Shown here one piece after another: positions 19,505 through 28,900 of a stretch of DNA of 46,415 nt. The position numbers and the translations under genes were made by a program. The DNA comes from Verrucomicrobiia bacterium Tous-C4TDCM (GTDB lineage: Bacteria; Verrucomicrobiota; Verrucomicrobiia; Verrucomicrobiales; Akkermansiaceae): positions 1-46,415 of the forward strand of contig NEUO01000008.1 in assembly GCA_002304315.1 (NCBI GenBank). The letters are read 5' to 3'. The notes beneath the pieces are model-generated. The model had not been told where the DNA came from. It worked only from the letters and a program-made list of their open reading frames with translations, and made no database searches. Every line of letters starts with the position of its first letter. The first letter of the stretch is position 1.

Positions 19505-19849
19505 TTAGGAATCCCAAACCCCCGGTGGCGCGCGGCCCTGAACCGATCCCCGTCCGCCCCGGATCACGCGAGAAACCTCGCGGAGATCCATCTCCAACAA
19601 ACTCGACGGCGGGGCCGTCAGTTTGAAGCGGCCTTGACCCGAGGGTGCAAGTATCACCCCGGGTTGCGATTGGGCGCCCGGAGCCGGGCAATCGCCCGTC
19701 ACTTGGGTCAGGCTGCACGAATCCAAGTCCCTCCCCTTTCGCGCCTGCGCCAGATTCGGCAGCAGCGCGTTGCACCCGATCAACGCCACCAGCGCAAAGA
19801 CCCAGGGGATCAATGCGGACGAGTGAAAGCGTTCTTCGGGAGCAGTCAT
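19505..19849 (-). CDS. small exported hypothetical protein
   Basis: A 114-residue ORF with a convincing export signal: a short polar start, the hydrophobic core ALIPWVFALVALIGC, then ALLPNLAQA, which could be a signal-peptidase I site. LIGC also fits a lipobox, so a lipoprotein is possible. The mature part has two Cys residues about ten apart (LDSCSLTQVTGDCP) and no recognised domain. An overlapping longer ORF in another frame (19446-19943) has a low-complexity, shadow-like composition, and this frame was preferred for its signal sequence. No clear ribosome site is seen. It lies between secA and the regulator gene, all on the minus strand but widely spaced. Confidence 0.45.
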   Translation of the reverse strand: MTAPEERFHSSALIPWVFALVALIGCNALLPNLAQARKGRDLDSCSLTQVTGDCPAPGAQSQPGVILAPSGQGRFKLTAPPSSLLEMDLREVSRVIRGGRGSVQGRAPPGVWDS

Positions 19850-20016
19850 CGGGACAGGATCGCCATCGAACCGGAATCCGCTGCGATGGAAGTCTTGAGG
19901 ATCCGAGGGCCCGAGGATTTGTCAAATGATGGTTTCCGTCCATGACCCGGAGCCTTCGCGGACTCGCCGAAGTTCCAGGGGTAAGAATTGGATCACCGAT
20001 ACCCGTTCAACCCTCC

Positions 20017-21120
20017 TCACGGACTTGTCCGACTTCCCCCGTTCCAGACCGGGCCGACGCTGCCGCCGGGTACGAATTCCGCCGTGACATCGTTGACCTT
20101 TCGGCCGGGGTTTCCCTTTCGCACGGTACTCACCCAGTGCACCACGTTCCGCGCAATGGGTGTGCTGTCCCATTGCATCCGGGCGATGGCCGGATGGCAC
20201 CAATCGAGCATGGCATCATTATCGGAGAAAATCAGCGAGACGTGCTCCGGCACCTTGATGCCGTGCCGGGCGAGAAACGCCAGCGCTGCAAACACCCGCG
20301 ATGTCTCATCAATGATCAACGCTGTGGGCGGCGTGCCCTTGAAGAGATTCCCCAACAAGCGATTGAATCCTTCCGGGCTTTCCTTCCAGTCCGGCAGGTT
20401 GTAGCCGCTTGGTTGAATACCGTGGAGGCTCAGTTCTTCTAGAAACGCACGGGCGCAGAGGCCCGGCGTCGGTTTGCGGACCGGTTCGCGGACAATCAAC
20501 ACAATGCGTCGATGCCCGAGCGCGAGGAGGCGGCGCGTGGCAGCCCGGTAGGCTAGCTCTGAATTCACCCCGACGCTGGCCAGCGGCTGGTTGGTGGCAC
20601 GGCCATACAACGCGAGGCAGGGAGTCGGTTGACCGGCGCACCATTCCAAAAGCGGTCGGGATCCGGACTCGACCACCCAAGCATCCGCCCGGGCGGCTTC
20701 CAGTTGGCGCGAGATGCGCGCAACATCGTGCTTGAGCTCGATCTGGGACTTTTTGCAGAAAAACGCGGTATGCCCTGCCGCCTCCAGCGCGTGCATGATT
20801 TGGATCAGGGAAATGGATGACTGCGGGTCGTCGACCAAGCGTGCATCGTGACGCAGAATGGCCACCCGGAGCGGTCGCTGGAATGCCGTGACCGCGCCGG
20901 CGGCCGTGATGCTGCGGTTGCGGCCCAGCCCGCGCCCTGCCAGAACGCCCTCGTCTTCAAGGAGCTGCAGCGCGCGCCGGACCGTGTGACGCGCGACATC
21001 CAGCTCCGCCGCCAACTGCTGCACGCCCGGAAATTGATCACTCCATCGCCCCAGCTGGATACCCTCGCGCAAGTGCGAGGCGACCCGCTCAGGCAAGGAT
21101 GTTCGCGGGATGGGACGCAC
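20017..21120 (-). CDS. GntR/LacI-like transcriptional regulator
   Basis: A 367-residue regulator starting at GTG. Residues about 8-75 form a GntR-type winged helix (LPERVASHLREGIQLGRW, then QQLAAELDVARHTVRRALQLLEDEGVLAGRGLGRNR). The rest is a periplasmic-binding-protein-like LacI sensor domain, with RRLLALGHRRIVLI and TALIIDETSRVFAALAFLARHGIKVPEHVSLIFSD in short runs typical of that fold. This layout matches AraR-type regulators that respond to sugars. It is divergent from the Verru_Chthon gene, with a 326-base shared upstream region where an operator would be expected. Control of the surface and polysaccharide genes to the right is an inference from position only. Confidence 0.8.
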   Translation of the reverse strand: MRPIPRTSLPERVASHLREGIQLGRWSDQFPGVQQLAAELDVARHTVRRALQLLEDEGVLAGRGLGRNRSITAAGAVTAFQRPLRVAILRHDARLVDDPQSSISLIQIMHALEAAGHTAFFCKKSQIELKHDVARISRQLEAARADAWVVESGSRPLLEWCAGQPTPCLALYGRATNQPLASVGVNSELAYRAATRRLLALGHRRIVLIVREPVRKPTPGLCARAFLEELSLHGIQPSGYNLPDWKESPEGFNRLLGNLFKGTPPTALIIDETSRVFAALAFLARHGIKVPEHVSLIFSDNDAMLDWCHPAIARMQWDSTPIARNVVHWVSTVRKGNPGRKVNDVTAEFVPGGSVGPVWNGGSRTSP

Positions 21121-21446
21121 GCTCCAACCTGTTCGCCAAATGGACTAGTTGTCGAGAGATTTAATCTTCCCTTCTCGCCGTTTGCAGACTTTATGGCGCT
21201 CACGATGCTGGGACGTGCTCTAGTTCTGGTATCACACGCTCCATCTCAACCTATCCCAATCGTTGCGATCAGACGCACCGCCCCCCAACTCAGAAAGCCA
21301 TCGCGAACCCACGACCCTGATGCCAGGCCGACGAAAGCCCACCTCAGAATCCACGGATTTTCAACCGCACACCGATCCTGCCAACATCTGCTCCCCGTCC
21401 CCCCGAACAGACGATTCCATGGCTTCAATCCACTTCTCGCCGGAAC
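21121..21446. other. divergent intergenic region, regulator / Verru_Chthon gene
   Basis: This 326-base gap separates two divergent starts and must contain both promoters. I see no strong sigma-70 boxes and no clear long palindrome; only a weak CGAGA/TCTCG pair around 21152-21178. No coding potential is convincing. Confidence 0.4.
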
Positions 21447-24400
21447 ATGAAATTCCACCCGCCTCTCCAAAAGCCGGCCTTCCGTAAGACGAAAGATGGG
21501 TTTGCCTTGGTCATCACCCTCTCGCTGATGGTCCTGCTGACCATCGTTGCGGTGGGCCTGCTCAGCCTTTCCGCCATCTCGCTGCGCAGTTCGTCGCAGG
21601 TCATGGCCCAGGCCGAGGCCCGGGCGAACGCCAGGCTGGCGCTCATGCTGGCGATCGGGGATTTGCAAAAGCACGCCGGACCCGACCGGGCGATCACCGC
21701 CACCTCGGAAATCCTCGCGACATCATCGACCCCGGTCGCCAAACCCAACACCACCGGGGTTTGGGAATCGTGGTGGGACTTCGACCCAAGCGGCGCACCG
21801 GATTACACCGCCGAAAAGACCAGCCGCTTCCGACGCTGGCTCGTTTCCAGTGCCGACCTTGCCTCCCCCCGCTCCCGGGATTTCGCCACCACCGCTTGGA
21901 CTGACAAAACCGTCGCACTGGTGGACACCGGATCACTTGGCGCCGATGCCAACGACACCACAAAAGCGACCGCTGGTCTGGTGCCAGTCGTAACCAGCGA
22001 CAAGACCCAAGGCTCATACGCCTGGCATGTTTCGGACGAATCGGTGAAGGCGCGTGTCAATATCTACCGCGACCCAAGCCAGAAAGCCACCCTGGCTCAA
22101 AAGCGCGCCTTGCTTGCGGGCCACCGCCCGGAGCCCTCGGTCATGAAAGGATCCGATGGTAGTCCGCTGGACTTCCTTCCCACCGACTTCTCAGCGGAAG
22201 AGTTTGCCGAGGCCACGGCCACAGCCGGAAAAATCATCGATTTGAACCAAGTCGAACTTCTCGATGACGCGCAAGAACGGGTCAAAGCCTTCCGGAATGA
22301 CATCACCCCCTATTCTCTGGGCGTTCTGGCCGACGTTCGTGGCGGCGGTCTCAAGCAGGATTTATCCTCGATGTTCGAAATGGGATCAGCCACCGCCAAC
22401 ACGCTGCCCCCCGAATTCACCGGCAAGAAGCTGTATGAGTCAACGCATGGACTTACCGGCGTTTCCGATCCCAACTGGAGTGCGCTGGCCAGCTACTACA
22501 ATTCCTTCAGGAGCCTTACGAACCTCGAAACCAGCCCCAGGTTCATCGTCAACCAAGCCGCCATCTCCAACGCCCAAGTTCCTATCACCTACAATCCGGC
22601 ACCGGTCATTGCCAAGGTAGATACCATCTTCAGCTTCGTTGCCAGACCGACAACCGACGTTTTTTGGATCAACGGGAACCAAGCCCTCAAAGATTATTTC
22701 GATCATCATTTGAATCTAATTTTCACACCGGTGGTCACCCTTCACAACCCATACAATGTCAATATTTCCTTCCATAAAATGGAGGTCACTTTCGAAAACA
22801 TTCCCGTGGCCTTCAACTTCATGTTCCAGGCGGGCGGCAGCGGGGGATTCGCTTCCATGAGCGTTGAGGCGGGGAAATTCGAGTCGATCAACACCATGAG
22901 CTATGACGCGGGTAGCGATCACAATGGCAGATCCGACAAGAAATTCGTCATGAACATCGCCAATTGGAGCGACACCGACCCTCTCGATGCCAGTTCCGCC
23001 ATATCAGCCCCAATTGTCATGAAGCCAGGACAAACGCTGATCTGCGGGCCCAGCTTTGCCCCGAGTGCTTCTTTCAAGTCGGATGCTTCAGCCGGCCACA
23101 GCACCGTGGGCTTTGATTGGGACAACAGGCTCACCAAGGCCATCAAGGCGAAGCCCTCCTTCACCCCGGGTCTCGGATATGAAATGTATGCGGTGACGAT
23201 CTCCAATATGCGCAAACCGGGGAGCGTCTTTCCAGGGGGGTGGCCCGGGCATCCCTTCATGATGCTGCGTGATGCGGCGACATCGCCGAAAATTTCGAAA
23301 TCGACTGTCACCGATCGATTCTACGTGGAATTCAAAGCGCAGAGACCCGATCCATACAAAGACAATACTTCCTTTACCAAGAATGAACTGGCCCCGACTT
23401 TCGCGGTCAACGCGAAGCTCCAGGCAACCAGCTCCGGCACCCTTGCCCCCTATGCCAAGCTCCAGTTCGATTACATGAATGACTCCACGCTCAAGAATAT
23501 CTTCGACGACCGGGTCTACCGCTACCCGCCCACGGGTTCACTGGCCGCTTCGGATTGCGCCGCGCCTGGCGGCGTTGCATACGCCCAACAGGATACTTTT
23601 GTGCGTCAGTTCGCCATTTTCTCCGCATATGCCCGTACGACCAACGGCGGCGTCTTTGAAACCAACAATCGCACCAAGAGTCCGGCCGAGAGTCCTCAGC
23701 TCAACTTGCTCAAAGACGGTCGCCTGGCCGGCAAACCCTTTCTTTTCCATAACCCGTCCCGCTCGAATTTCACCACGAATCTGGCAAGTGAAAAGCCGTC
23801 GGCGCAGGCCTATGAACTCAATTTCCAGCCGTTCCTGAGCAAAGGTGACTATCAGGACTACATGGACGTCGACGCCACCAACCGGGTTCCGTCACTCACG
23901 GGAAACAGAACCACTTCCGGCATCAAGTCCGGCAGTTATCTCGAAGTTCCCTCGGGTCCGCTGCAGACGATCGCCGACTTCCGACGCTCCAACGCCCTCA
24001 CCACCTCATTCCTGCCGCACTTCGTCCAACCCGTGGGCAATTCCCTCCTTCATCCACTGATGTCAGCCAACAAGGTGGTGGAAACAAATCCGGCCATCAC
24101 CAGCACCCAGTTGCTGGATCATTCGGTGCTGGCGAACCACGCTTTATACGACCGGTTCTATTTTTCGACCTTCGCCACCCGCGGGGCAACCAAGCCCGAT
24201 GCGGTGTTCGAACAATTCATGAACGGCAGCACGCCTCTGGCCTCGCAGTCCTTCCTGCCCTATCTGCCCGGCGGTAAGAACGCAGCCGACGCCAAGGATG
24301 AGCTCTTCGCCACCGGGAAGCCGACAGGCACCACTTACAAGACCGCCGCCGAGTACCAGATGGTCCGCGGCCCCTTCAACGTCAACTCGACGAACGTCCA

Positions 24401-25196
24401 GGCGTGGAAGGCAATGCTGGCCTCAATGAACAAGAGCGATGTTTTCACTCTCTGGGCGCGCTCCGCCGGGATCGACTTCAGGACGGCTACCGGCGTGCCG
24501 GTCACTGCCATGTCGCTGGTCAACGGAGGGGCCAATCCCGGCCCCGGGGTGGACGCAACCAAAATTGACAACCAAAGATCCAACGTCTGGAACGGCTACC
24601 GCGAGCTCACCGACGCCGAAGTCGGGAATCTGGCAGTGAAAATCGTGGACGAGGTGCGGGCGCGCGGTCCTTTCCTCTCCATGTCGGAGTTCGTGAATCG
24701 CCGCGTCGGCACGGCCGGCCCCTTCACTTTGAGTGGCGCCCTGGAAGCCGCCATCGCCAAGGCTGAAATCAATGAGAAAGAGAACGCCGGACCTATCGAC
24801 TCGTTCCTAAATCAGGTTCCAATCACCACCGCGGACATTGGCGATCCGAAGCAGTACAACTACAAGACGCCGGAAGCCACCACTGGCAACCCGGCAGCGG
24901 GCGCTCCCGGTTGGGTCAACCAGGGAGATCTGCTCCGCATCCTGGAGCCGTCCGCCACGGTCCGTGGCGATACTTTTGTCATCCGCGTCTATGGAGACGC
25001 GCAGGACGCCACCGGCAAAATCACCGCACGGGCCTATGCCGAGGCCGTGGTGCAACGCGTCCCGGAATACGTCGATCCAGCGGACCGCCCGTCGCTCAAT
25101 GCCTCGCTAGACCCCACGGCCAAGCCCGCGAACAAGACTTTTGGGCGTCGCATCAACGTGGTTTCCTTCCGCTGGCTTTCAGGTAGCGAAGTCTGA
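21447..25196 (+). CDS. Verru_Chthon cassette protein A (pilin-like N-terminus)
   Basis: A 1249-residue protein. A short basic leader ending KTKDGF is followed by a hydrophobic helix (ALVITLSLMVLLTIVAVGLLS), then AISLRSSSQVMAQAEARANA, the pattern of PilX/GspK-type pseudopilins with a prepilin-like processing site. The long remainder is exported. The segment VDEVRARGPFLSMSEFVNRR near residues 1065-1085 is a hallmark of the verrucomicrobial family called Verru_Chthon cassette protein A. Family members usually sit in cassettes with proteins B, C and D; none of these is visible next to it here. Function is unknown, probably in a type II secretion or pilus-like assembly. The gene after it begins five bases downstream, so they form an operon. 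Confidence 0.85.
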   Translation: MKFHPPLQKPAFRKTKDGFALVITLSLMVLLTIVAVGLLSLSAISLRSSSQVMAQAEARANARLALMLAIGDLQKHAGPDRAITATSEILATSSTPVAKPNTTGVWESWWDFDPSGAPDYTAEKTSRFRRWLVSSADLASPRSRDFATTAWTDKTVALVDTGSLGADANDTTKATAGLVPVVTSDKTQGSYAWHVSDESVKARVNIYRDPSQKATLAQKRALLAGHRPEPSVMKGSDGSPLDFLPTDFSAEEFAEATATAGKIIDLNQVELLDDAQERVKAFRNDITPYSLGVLADVRGGGLKQDLSSMFEMGSATANTLPPEFTGKKLYESTHGLTGVSDPNWSALASYYNSFRSLTNLETSPRFIVNQAAISNAQVPITYNPAPVIAKVDTIFSFVARPTTDVFWINGNQALKDYFDHHLNLIFTPVVTLHNPYNVNISFHKMEVTFENIPVAFNFMFQAGGSGGFASMSVEAGKFESINTMSYDAGSDHNGRSDKKFVMNIANWSDTDPLDASSAISAPIVMKPGQTLICGPSFAPSASFKSDASAGHSTVGFDWDNRLTKAIKAKPSFTPGLGYEMYAVTISNMRKPGSVFPGGWPGHPFMMLRDAATSPKISKSTVTDRFYVEFKAQRPDPYKDNTSFTKNELAPTFAVNAKLQATSSGTLAPYAKLQFDYMNDSTLKNIFDDRVYRYPPTGSLAASDCAAPGGVAYAQQDTFVRQFAIFSAYARTTNGGVFETNNRTKSPAESPQLNLLKDGRLAGKPFLFHNPSRSNFTTNLASEKPSAQAYELNFQPFLSKGDYQDYMDVDATNRVPSLTGNRTTSGIKSGSYLEVPSGPLQTIADFRRSNALTTSFLPHFVQPVGNSLLHPLMSANKVVETNPAITSTQLLDHSVLANHALYDRFYFSTFATRGATKPDAVFEQFMNGSTPLASQSFLPYLPGGKNAADAKDELFATGKPTGTTYKTAAEYQMVRGPFNVNSTNVQAWKAMLASMNKSDVFTLWARSAGIDFRTATGVPVTAMSLVNGGANPGPGVDATKIDNQRSNVWNGYRELTDAEVGNLAVKIVDEVRARGPFLSMSEFVNRRVGTAGPFTLSGALEAAIAKAEINEKENAGPIDSFLNQVPITTADIGDPKQYNYKTPEATTGNPAAGAPGWVNQGDLLRILEPSATVRGDTFVIRVYGDAQDATGKITARAYAEAVVQRVPEYVDPADRPSLNASLDPTAKPANKTFGRRINVVSFRWLSGSEV

Positions 25197-25201
25197 TTCA
25201 C

Positions 25202-25915
25202 ATGATTCATCGATCACTCCTCCACATTCTTGCCGCCCTCGGGCTGTCACTCGCGGCTCATGCCCAGCAAGCAGGACCGCCGGCTCCCGTGCGGATCCGC
25301 GCCGTGTTGCACGATCCGGCGCAACCCAACGCCGATCTCTTCTTCACCGACAAGTCCGGGGCCGTGACCCCATTGCCTTTCAGGCCCCAGGATCTGTCCG
25401 AACCTTTGTTCATCCTGCCGGTTAACGGATCGTTGGTGCTTTACAACAAGGCCGCCATCGACCCCGCGAATCCGACTGCGAGTCTGGCGGCAAGCGTCGC
25501 CCTTCCGCCGGACGTCAAACGCGCGATCGTCGTGGTTCTGCCGGGTGCGGCCGGAGGGAGAACCGCCTACCGGATGGTCCTCATCGACGATTCCGAAAAG
25601 GCGTTCCCCAAGGGAGAATCGCGCGCGCTTTCCTTGATCAAGGTGGAAACCGCCATCCAGGCCGGTGAGCACAAGCTACCGGTGCATCCAGGAAAAATCA
25701 CCGCCGTGCCGCTCGTCAAGAAGGTCGACGATTTCAACATGGCCCAGACGAATTTCTACTACAAGCAGGGCGAGGCATGGGTGGCCTTCGCCGAGCGCCA
25801 GTTGCAGTACCTGGAGGCTGTCCGGCGGATCTTCATCATCCACGCAACGCCGGGTGCCGTCCAGCCGACCGTCACCACCATCGTGGATACCGTTACGGCG
25901 GCACAGCCGCAATGA
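25202..25915 (+). CDS. exported partner of Verru_Chthon protein A
   Basis: A 237-residue protein with a signal peptide ending AAHAQ (residues 1-20). The mature protein is beta-rich, with a hydrophobic strand AIVVVLPGAAGG, then YRMVLIDDSEKAFPKGESRA and a C-terminal half containing YYKQGEAWVAFAERQLQYLEA. I know of no named domain. It begins five bases after the stop of the cassette A gene and so is surely co-transcribed. Similar secreted proteins often follow cassette A genes in this phylum (general recollection, not checked), which suggests they act together at the cell surface. Confidence 0.7.
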   Translation: MIHRSLLHILAALGLSLAAHAQQAGPPAPVRIRAVLHDPAQPNADLFFTDKSGAVTPLPFRPQDLSEPLFILPVNGSLVLYNKAAIDPANPTASLAASVALPPDVKRAIVVVLPGAAGGRTAYRMVLIDDSEKAFPKGESRALSLIKVETAIQAGEHKLPVHPGKITAVPLVKKVDDFNMAQTNFYYKQGEAWVAFAERQLQYLEAVRRIFIIHATPGAVQPTVTTIVDTVTAAQPQ

Positions 25916-26350
25916 GCCGGAAATTCAAAGGGATGACGCCCGAGCTGTGCCGCAGGACCCACTTGCCGCACCCCGACCTTACGCGGACCACGTTGCCCGG
26001 GACACCTCATCCACCGCCGGGGCCTCGGCTCCCGCTTTGGGCCCGGGCCTGATCGGTTGACAGGATCGATCACCTGCATGACGTAGGAAGCACCGTTCAT
26101 CCTCACCGCGCACCCAACCTATTCTCTGTTAGAACCCGTTATTTTGAGAATACTTCTTCCCCTACCGCCACTTCTGAGTCCAATGACCAGACCGTAGCAA
26201 AAGTCTGCACACAGTTTTCATCTTTTTTTCCTGCCCGCCCTGCTCACGCCTGCAATCCGCCTGCAATCCCTGACATCAATCGCCCACTCCCGAGCGTTGC
26301 CGCAACCGAATTCCCAAAAAAACAACCGAACGAAAACCAACCGAAATAAT
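25916..26350 (+). other. intergenic region before large secreted proteins
   Basis: About 435 bases without a convincing gene. It contains the palindrome GGCCCGGGCC near 26038-26049 and a T-run near 26221-26228, but no clear stem-plus-T terminator. A TTGACA near 26057 lacks a good -10 box. The part just before 26351 is A-rich (AACCGAAATAAT), as expected for an SD-less leader. Confidence 0.4.
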
Positions 26351-28741
26351 ATGAAACCATTAGAGATTATCAACCGCATGAGAAGGTCCCTCATGCCGTT
26401 GGCGTGCGCGGTCGCGGTCGCGGCAGGACTGTCGGCCGGCAGCGCGCAAGCGCTGACCACAACCACCGTAATCGATCTAGGGGTGTTCCCCGCTTACACC
26501 CGAGTAAACAACGGCACCCTATACTCTCGGATCGCATTGGATGCCTTACCTACAGGTTCCATTCTCAGGACGGTTTCTTGGGACGTGAGACTGGGGAACG
26601 GCGATCCCTACCTTGGTGACCTCGCCGTTTACTTTGCAGACCGAGCTGGCGTTGGCGTCCTCCAAGTCGGTGCGTTTGGAGCTGATGTGGACGGCGGCAC
26701 GCTCGTCGCCGCGGACGCTCCCATCAAGTTGCCTTGGAATGCGGGTGGCGACTACAGTATCGGTGCTGCCGCAAGCAAAACGCTGACGGCCGCCGATGGT
26801 GTTCCAGCGATTGATCTTCACGACCATTCCGTGTCTCTCGAAACAGTTTACTCAGGCGGCTGGTCTGGAACCATTACTCTTGAGTATGACATTGGTGCCT
26901 TAAGCGTTGCGCTGACCAGTCCGCCCAACGCCCAGGCGTATGAAACCGGCACCCCCATCACGGCCACCGCCACCGTGCTGGAACCTGGTGCCTTCACCGA
27001 CACCGTTACGTTCCACACGACGCCGATCAGTCCTTCAGGTCCGACGGTCGCGACGGTCTCGACCGGCACAAGTTCGCCATTTTCGGCTAGTTTGGGGGCA
27101 TTGCCCTCCGGCACTTATCAAATCTACGCGACCGTTGCCAACACCGACGCTCCTCCCGGGACCGCCACTTCCGCGACCCGCACATTCACGGTGGCTGCCG
27201 CCACACCGACCACCACGGTGCTGGCTGCGGCAGGTGCTCCGACGACCTATGGGGAAAGTGTGAGCTTCACCGCCACCGTCTCGCCGGTCCCCACGGGCGG
27301 CACGGTTCAGTTCCTTGATGGAGACGGTTACGTTGGCAGCCCGGTGGCAGTCAATACCACCACGGGTGAGGCCACTTTGAACACTACCGCCCTTGGCGCG
27401 GGAACTCGTGTGATCACGGCGGAATACAGCGGTTTCCAGATCTACCTGACGAGCACCGCCGCAGCCTCGATCTCGCAAGTGGTAAGCAAAGCTCCACTGA
27501 CCGTGAAAGCTTTGAACACGCTCCGGGCCCCGAATTCCCCGAACCCAAGTCCGTTTCTATATCAGATCAGCGGCTATGAGAATGGGCAAACTCTTGCGAC
27601 ATCGGGAGTGACTGGCACACCGGAACTGACCACTCCCGCGACGCCCGCGTCGCCTCCCGGAGACTACCCCATCACTTGTGACGTGGGCACTCTGGCTGCC
27701 TCCAACTACAGCTTCATATTGCAAAACGGCATCCTGACCGTTAAGGAACTGACCAATACCTTCAGCCTCAATTTCTATTCATTCGGTAACCTCCCGCTCG
27801 CATCTCAGGCCAATGTGCTGATGAGTCCGGGGCTACCAGCAGGTTTTGACGACTGGTTTACAATCGGATGGAGCAACTTCGAGGTGCCATGGAACCCGAG
27901 CTCGCCGCTGGCACCCGTCACGCTGACCAGTAATAAATCGAGCACGGCGACATTCACGTTAAAGGACTGCCGCAATGGCTGGCAGTCCTTTGGCGAGCCG
28001 CGTAATACGAACCTGGGAGATGGCACCTACAACATGATGGGTTCCGGCGTGAACTCCACGCTTAACTTCTCGGAAAGCCCCGGAGACCACTTGTTCGACA
28101 TGGAAATGACCAACATTCCCTTCGCGGTTTACGATGTGATCTTCTACATCCGTGCCAATGATGGCCAGTTCGGTGATGGCACGGGAATCATCAAGTTCAA
28201 AGGCGGCGCGGATCGTGCCTTCAAACTGAAGTCGGGAGCCTTTGACGGCAATTTCATCGAGATGGTCGATGCGACGACCGAGGGCAACTACATCGTCTTC
28301 AAGAACGTGACGGGATCTTCCTTCACGGCCCAGACATGGGGTACGGGTTCCAACGGTTTCAACCACCTCGGCCCGGCCGGTTTCCAGGTCAGGGAAGTCG
28401 CCGCCACCACGGGCTTCAGCGCCTGGGCCACCGCCAACGCTCCCGGCCAAACCGCCGATCAGGACCACGACAACGACGGCGTGAAGAACGGCATCGAATA
28501 CTTCATGGGCCAGAGCGGGTCCTCGGTCACGGCCATGCCCGGCTTGGACGCGACCAACACGGTCACTTGGCCGATGGCCCCGGCCTACGTCGGCACCTAC
28601 GAAGTCCAAACCTCGTCGAACCTCGGCACGTGGAGCAACGTCACACCACGGCCCGTGCCGGCAGGTGGCAACCTGAGCTACCTGCTGCCACCCGGCTTGG
28701 GTATCCAGTTCGTCCGCCTGCTTGTGACACCGACACCGTAA
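26351..28741 (+). CDS. secreted multi-domain protein with Ig-like and MBG-type repeats
   Basis: ATG at 26351 gives 796 residues opening with a long signal peptide (MRRSLMPLACAVAVAAGLSAGSAQA). An earlier in-frame ATG at 26297 adds only polar residues. The N-terminal part up to about 190 resembles a beta-sandwich PEP-CTERM-type ectodomain. About 195-290 and 290-385 are bacterial Ig-like repeats (SVSFTATVSPVPTGGTVQFLD is typical of the Big_3 class). About 385-470 resembles an MBG domain (APLTVKALN, SNYSFILQNGILTV). About 475-680 looks like a galactose-binding-type module. The end (QDHDNDGVKNGIEYFMG) is a module shared with the next gene. A perfect hairpin lies inside at 27961-27991. It probably acts on or binds polysaccharide outside the cell. 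Confidence 0.75.
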   Translation: MKPLEIINRMRRSLMPLACAVAVAAGLSAGSAQALTTTTVIDLGVFPAYTRVNNGTLYSRIALDALPTGSILRTVSWDVRLGNGDPYLGDLAVYFADRAGVGVLQVGAFGADVDGGTLVAADAPIKLPWNAGGDYSIGAAASKTLTAADGVPAIDLHDHSVSLETVYSGGWSGTITLEYDIGALSVALTSPPNAQAYETGTPITATATVLEPGAFTDTVTFHTTPISPSGPTVATVSTGTSSPFSASLGALPSGTYQIYATVANTDAPPGTATSATRTFTVAAATPTTTVLAAAGAPTTYGESVSFTATVSPVPTGGTVQFLDGDGYVGSPVAVNTTTGEATLNTTALGAGTRVITAEYSGFQIYLTSTAAASISQVVSKAPLTVKALNTLRAPNSPNPSPFLYQISGYENGQTLATSGVTGTPELTTPATPASPPGDYPITCDVGTLAASNYSFILQNGILTVKELTNTFSLNFYSFGNLPLASQANVLMSPGLPAGFDDWFTIGWSNFEVPWNPSSPLAPVTLTSNKSSTATFTLKDCRNGWQSFGEPRNTNLGDGTYNMMGSGVNSTLNFSESPGDHLFDMEMTNIPFAVYDVIFYIRANDGQFGDGTGIIKFKGGADRAFKLKSGAFDGNFIEMVDATTEGNYIVFKNVTGSSFTAQTWGTGSNGFNHLGPAGFQVREVAATTGFSAWATANAPGQTADQDHDNDGVKNGIEYFMGQSGSSVTAMPGLDATNTVTWPMAPAYVGTYEVQTSSNLGTWSNVTPRPVPAGGNLSYLLPPGLGIQFVRLLVTPTP
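27961..27991 (+). repeat. perfect intragenic hairpin
   Basis: AAAGGACTGCC, nine-base loop, then its exact complement GGCAGTCCTTT, within the coding sequence of the 796-residue secreted protein. An 11-bp perfect stem is notable in coding DNA. Confidence 0.7.
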
Positions 28742-28826
28742 TGCCAATCACAGAAGGGCCCGGCGCACTTGCCGCCGCCTGAGAACCGGTGAAAGCCTGC
28801 TCATCGCAGACGATTCACCACCGACG

Positions 28827-28867
28827 CCCGCCTCCATTCTCTCACGGGAATGGGGGCGGGTTGATTT
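28827..28867 (+). terminator. probable intrinsic terminator
   Basis: Arms CCCGCCTCCATTC (28827-28839) and GAATGGGGGCGGG (28848-28860) pair over 13 bp with one G-U wobble and an 8-base loop. TTGATTT follows. It lies 86 bases after the stop of the secreted protein gene and 34 bases before the next start, so it could end the first transcript or attenuate the second. The T-run is short. Confidence 0.6.
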
Positions 28868-28900
28868 GAGAGACAAAGGACCCGTATCTTCCAGCCGATC

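Noticed and set aside
19446-19943. 165-residue ORF overlapping the small exported protein
   Set aside because: Arg/Gly/Ser-rich shadow composition without a signal peptide; the other frame has a good signal sequence.
25912-26052. 46-residue ORF overlapping the stop of the cassette A partner gene (ATGA)
   Set aside because: Pro/Arg-rich with no motif or signal; looks like a chance open frame in GC-rich DNA.
26057-26085. Sigma-70-like promoter with TTGACA
   Set aside because: No acceptable -10 box at 16-18 bases spacing.
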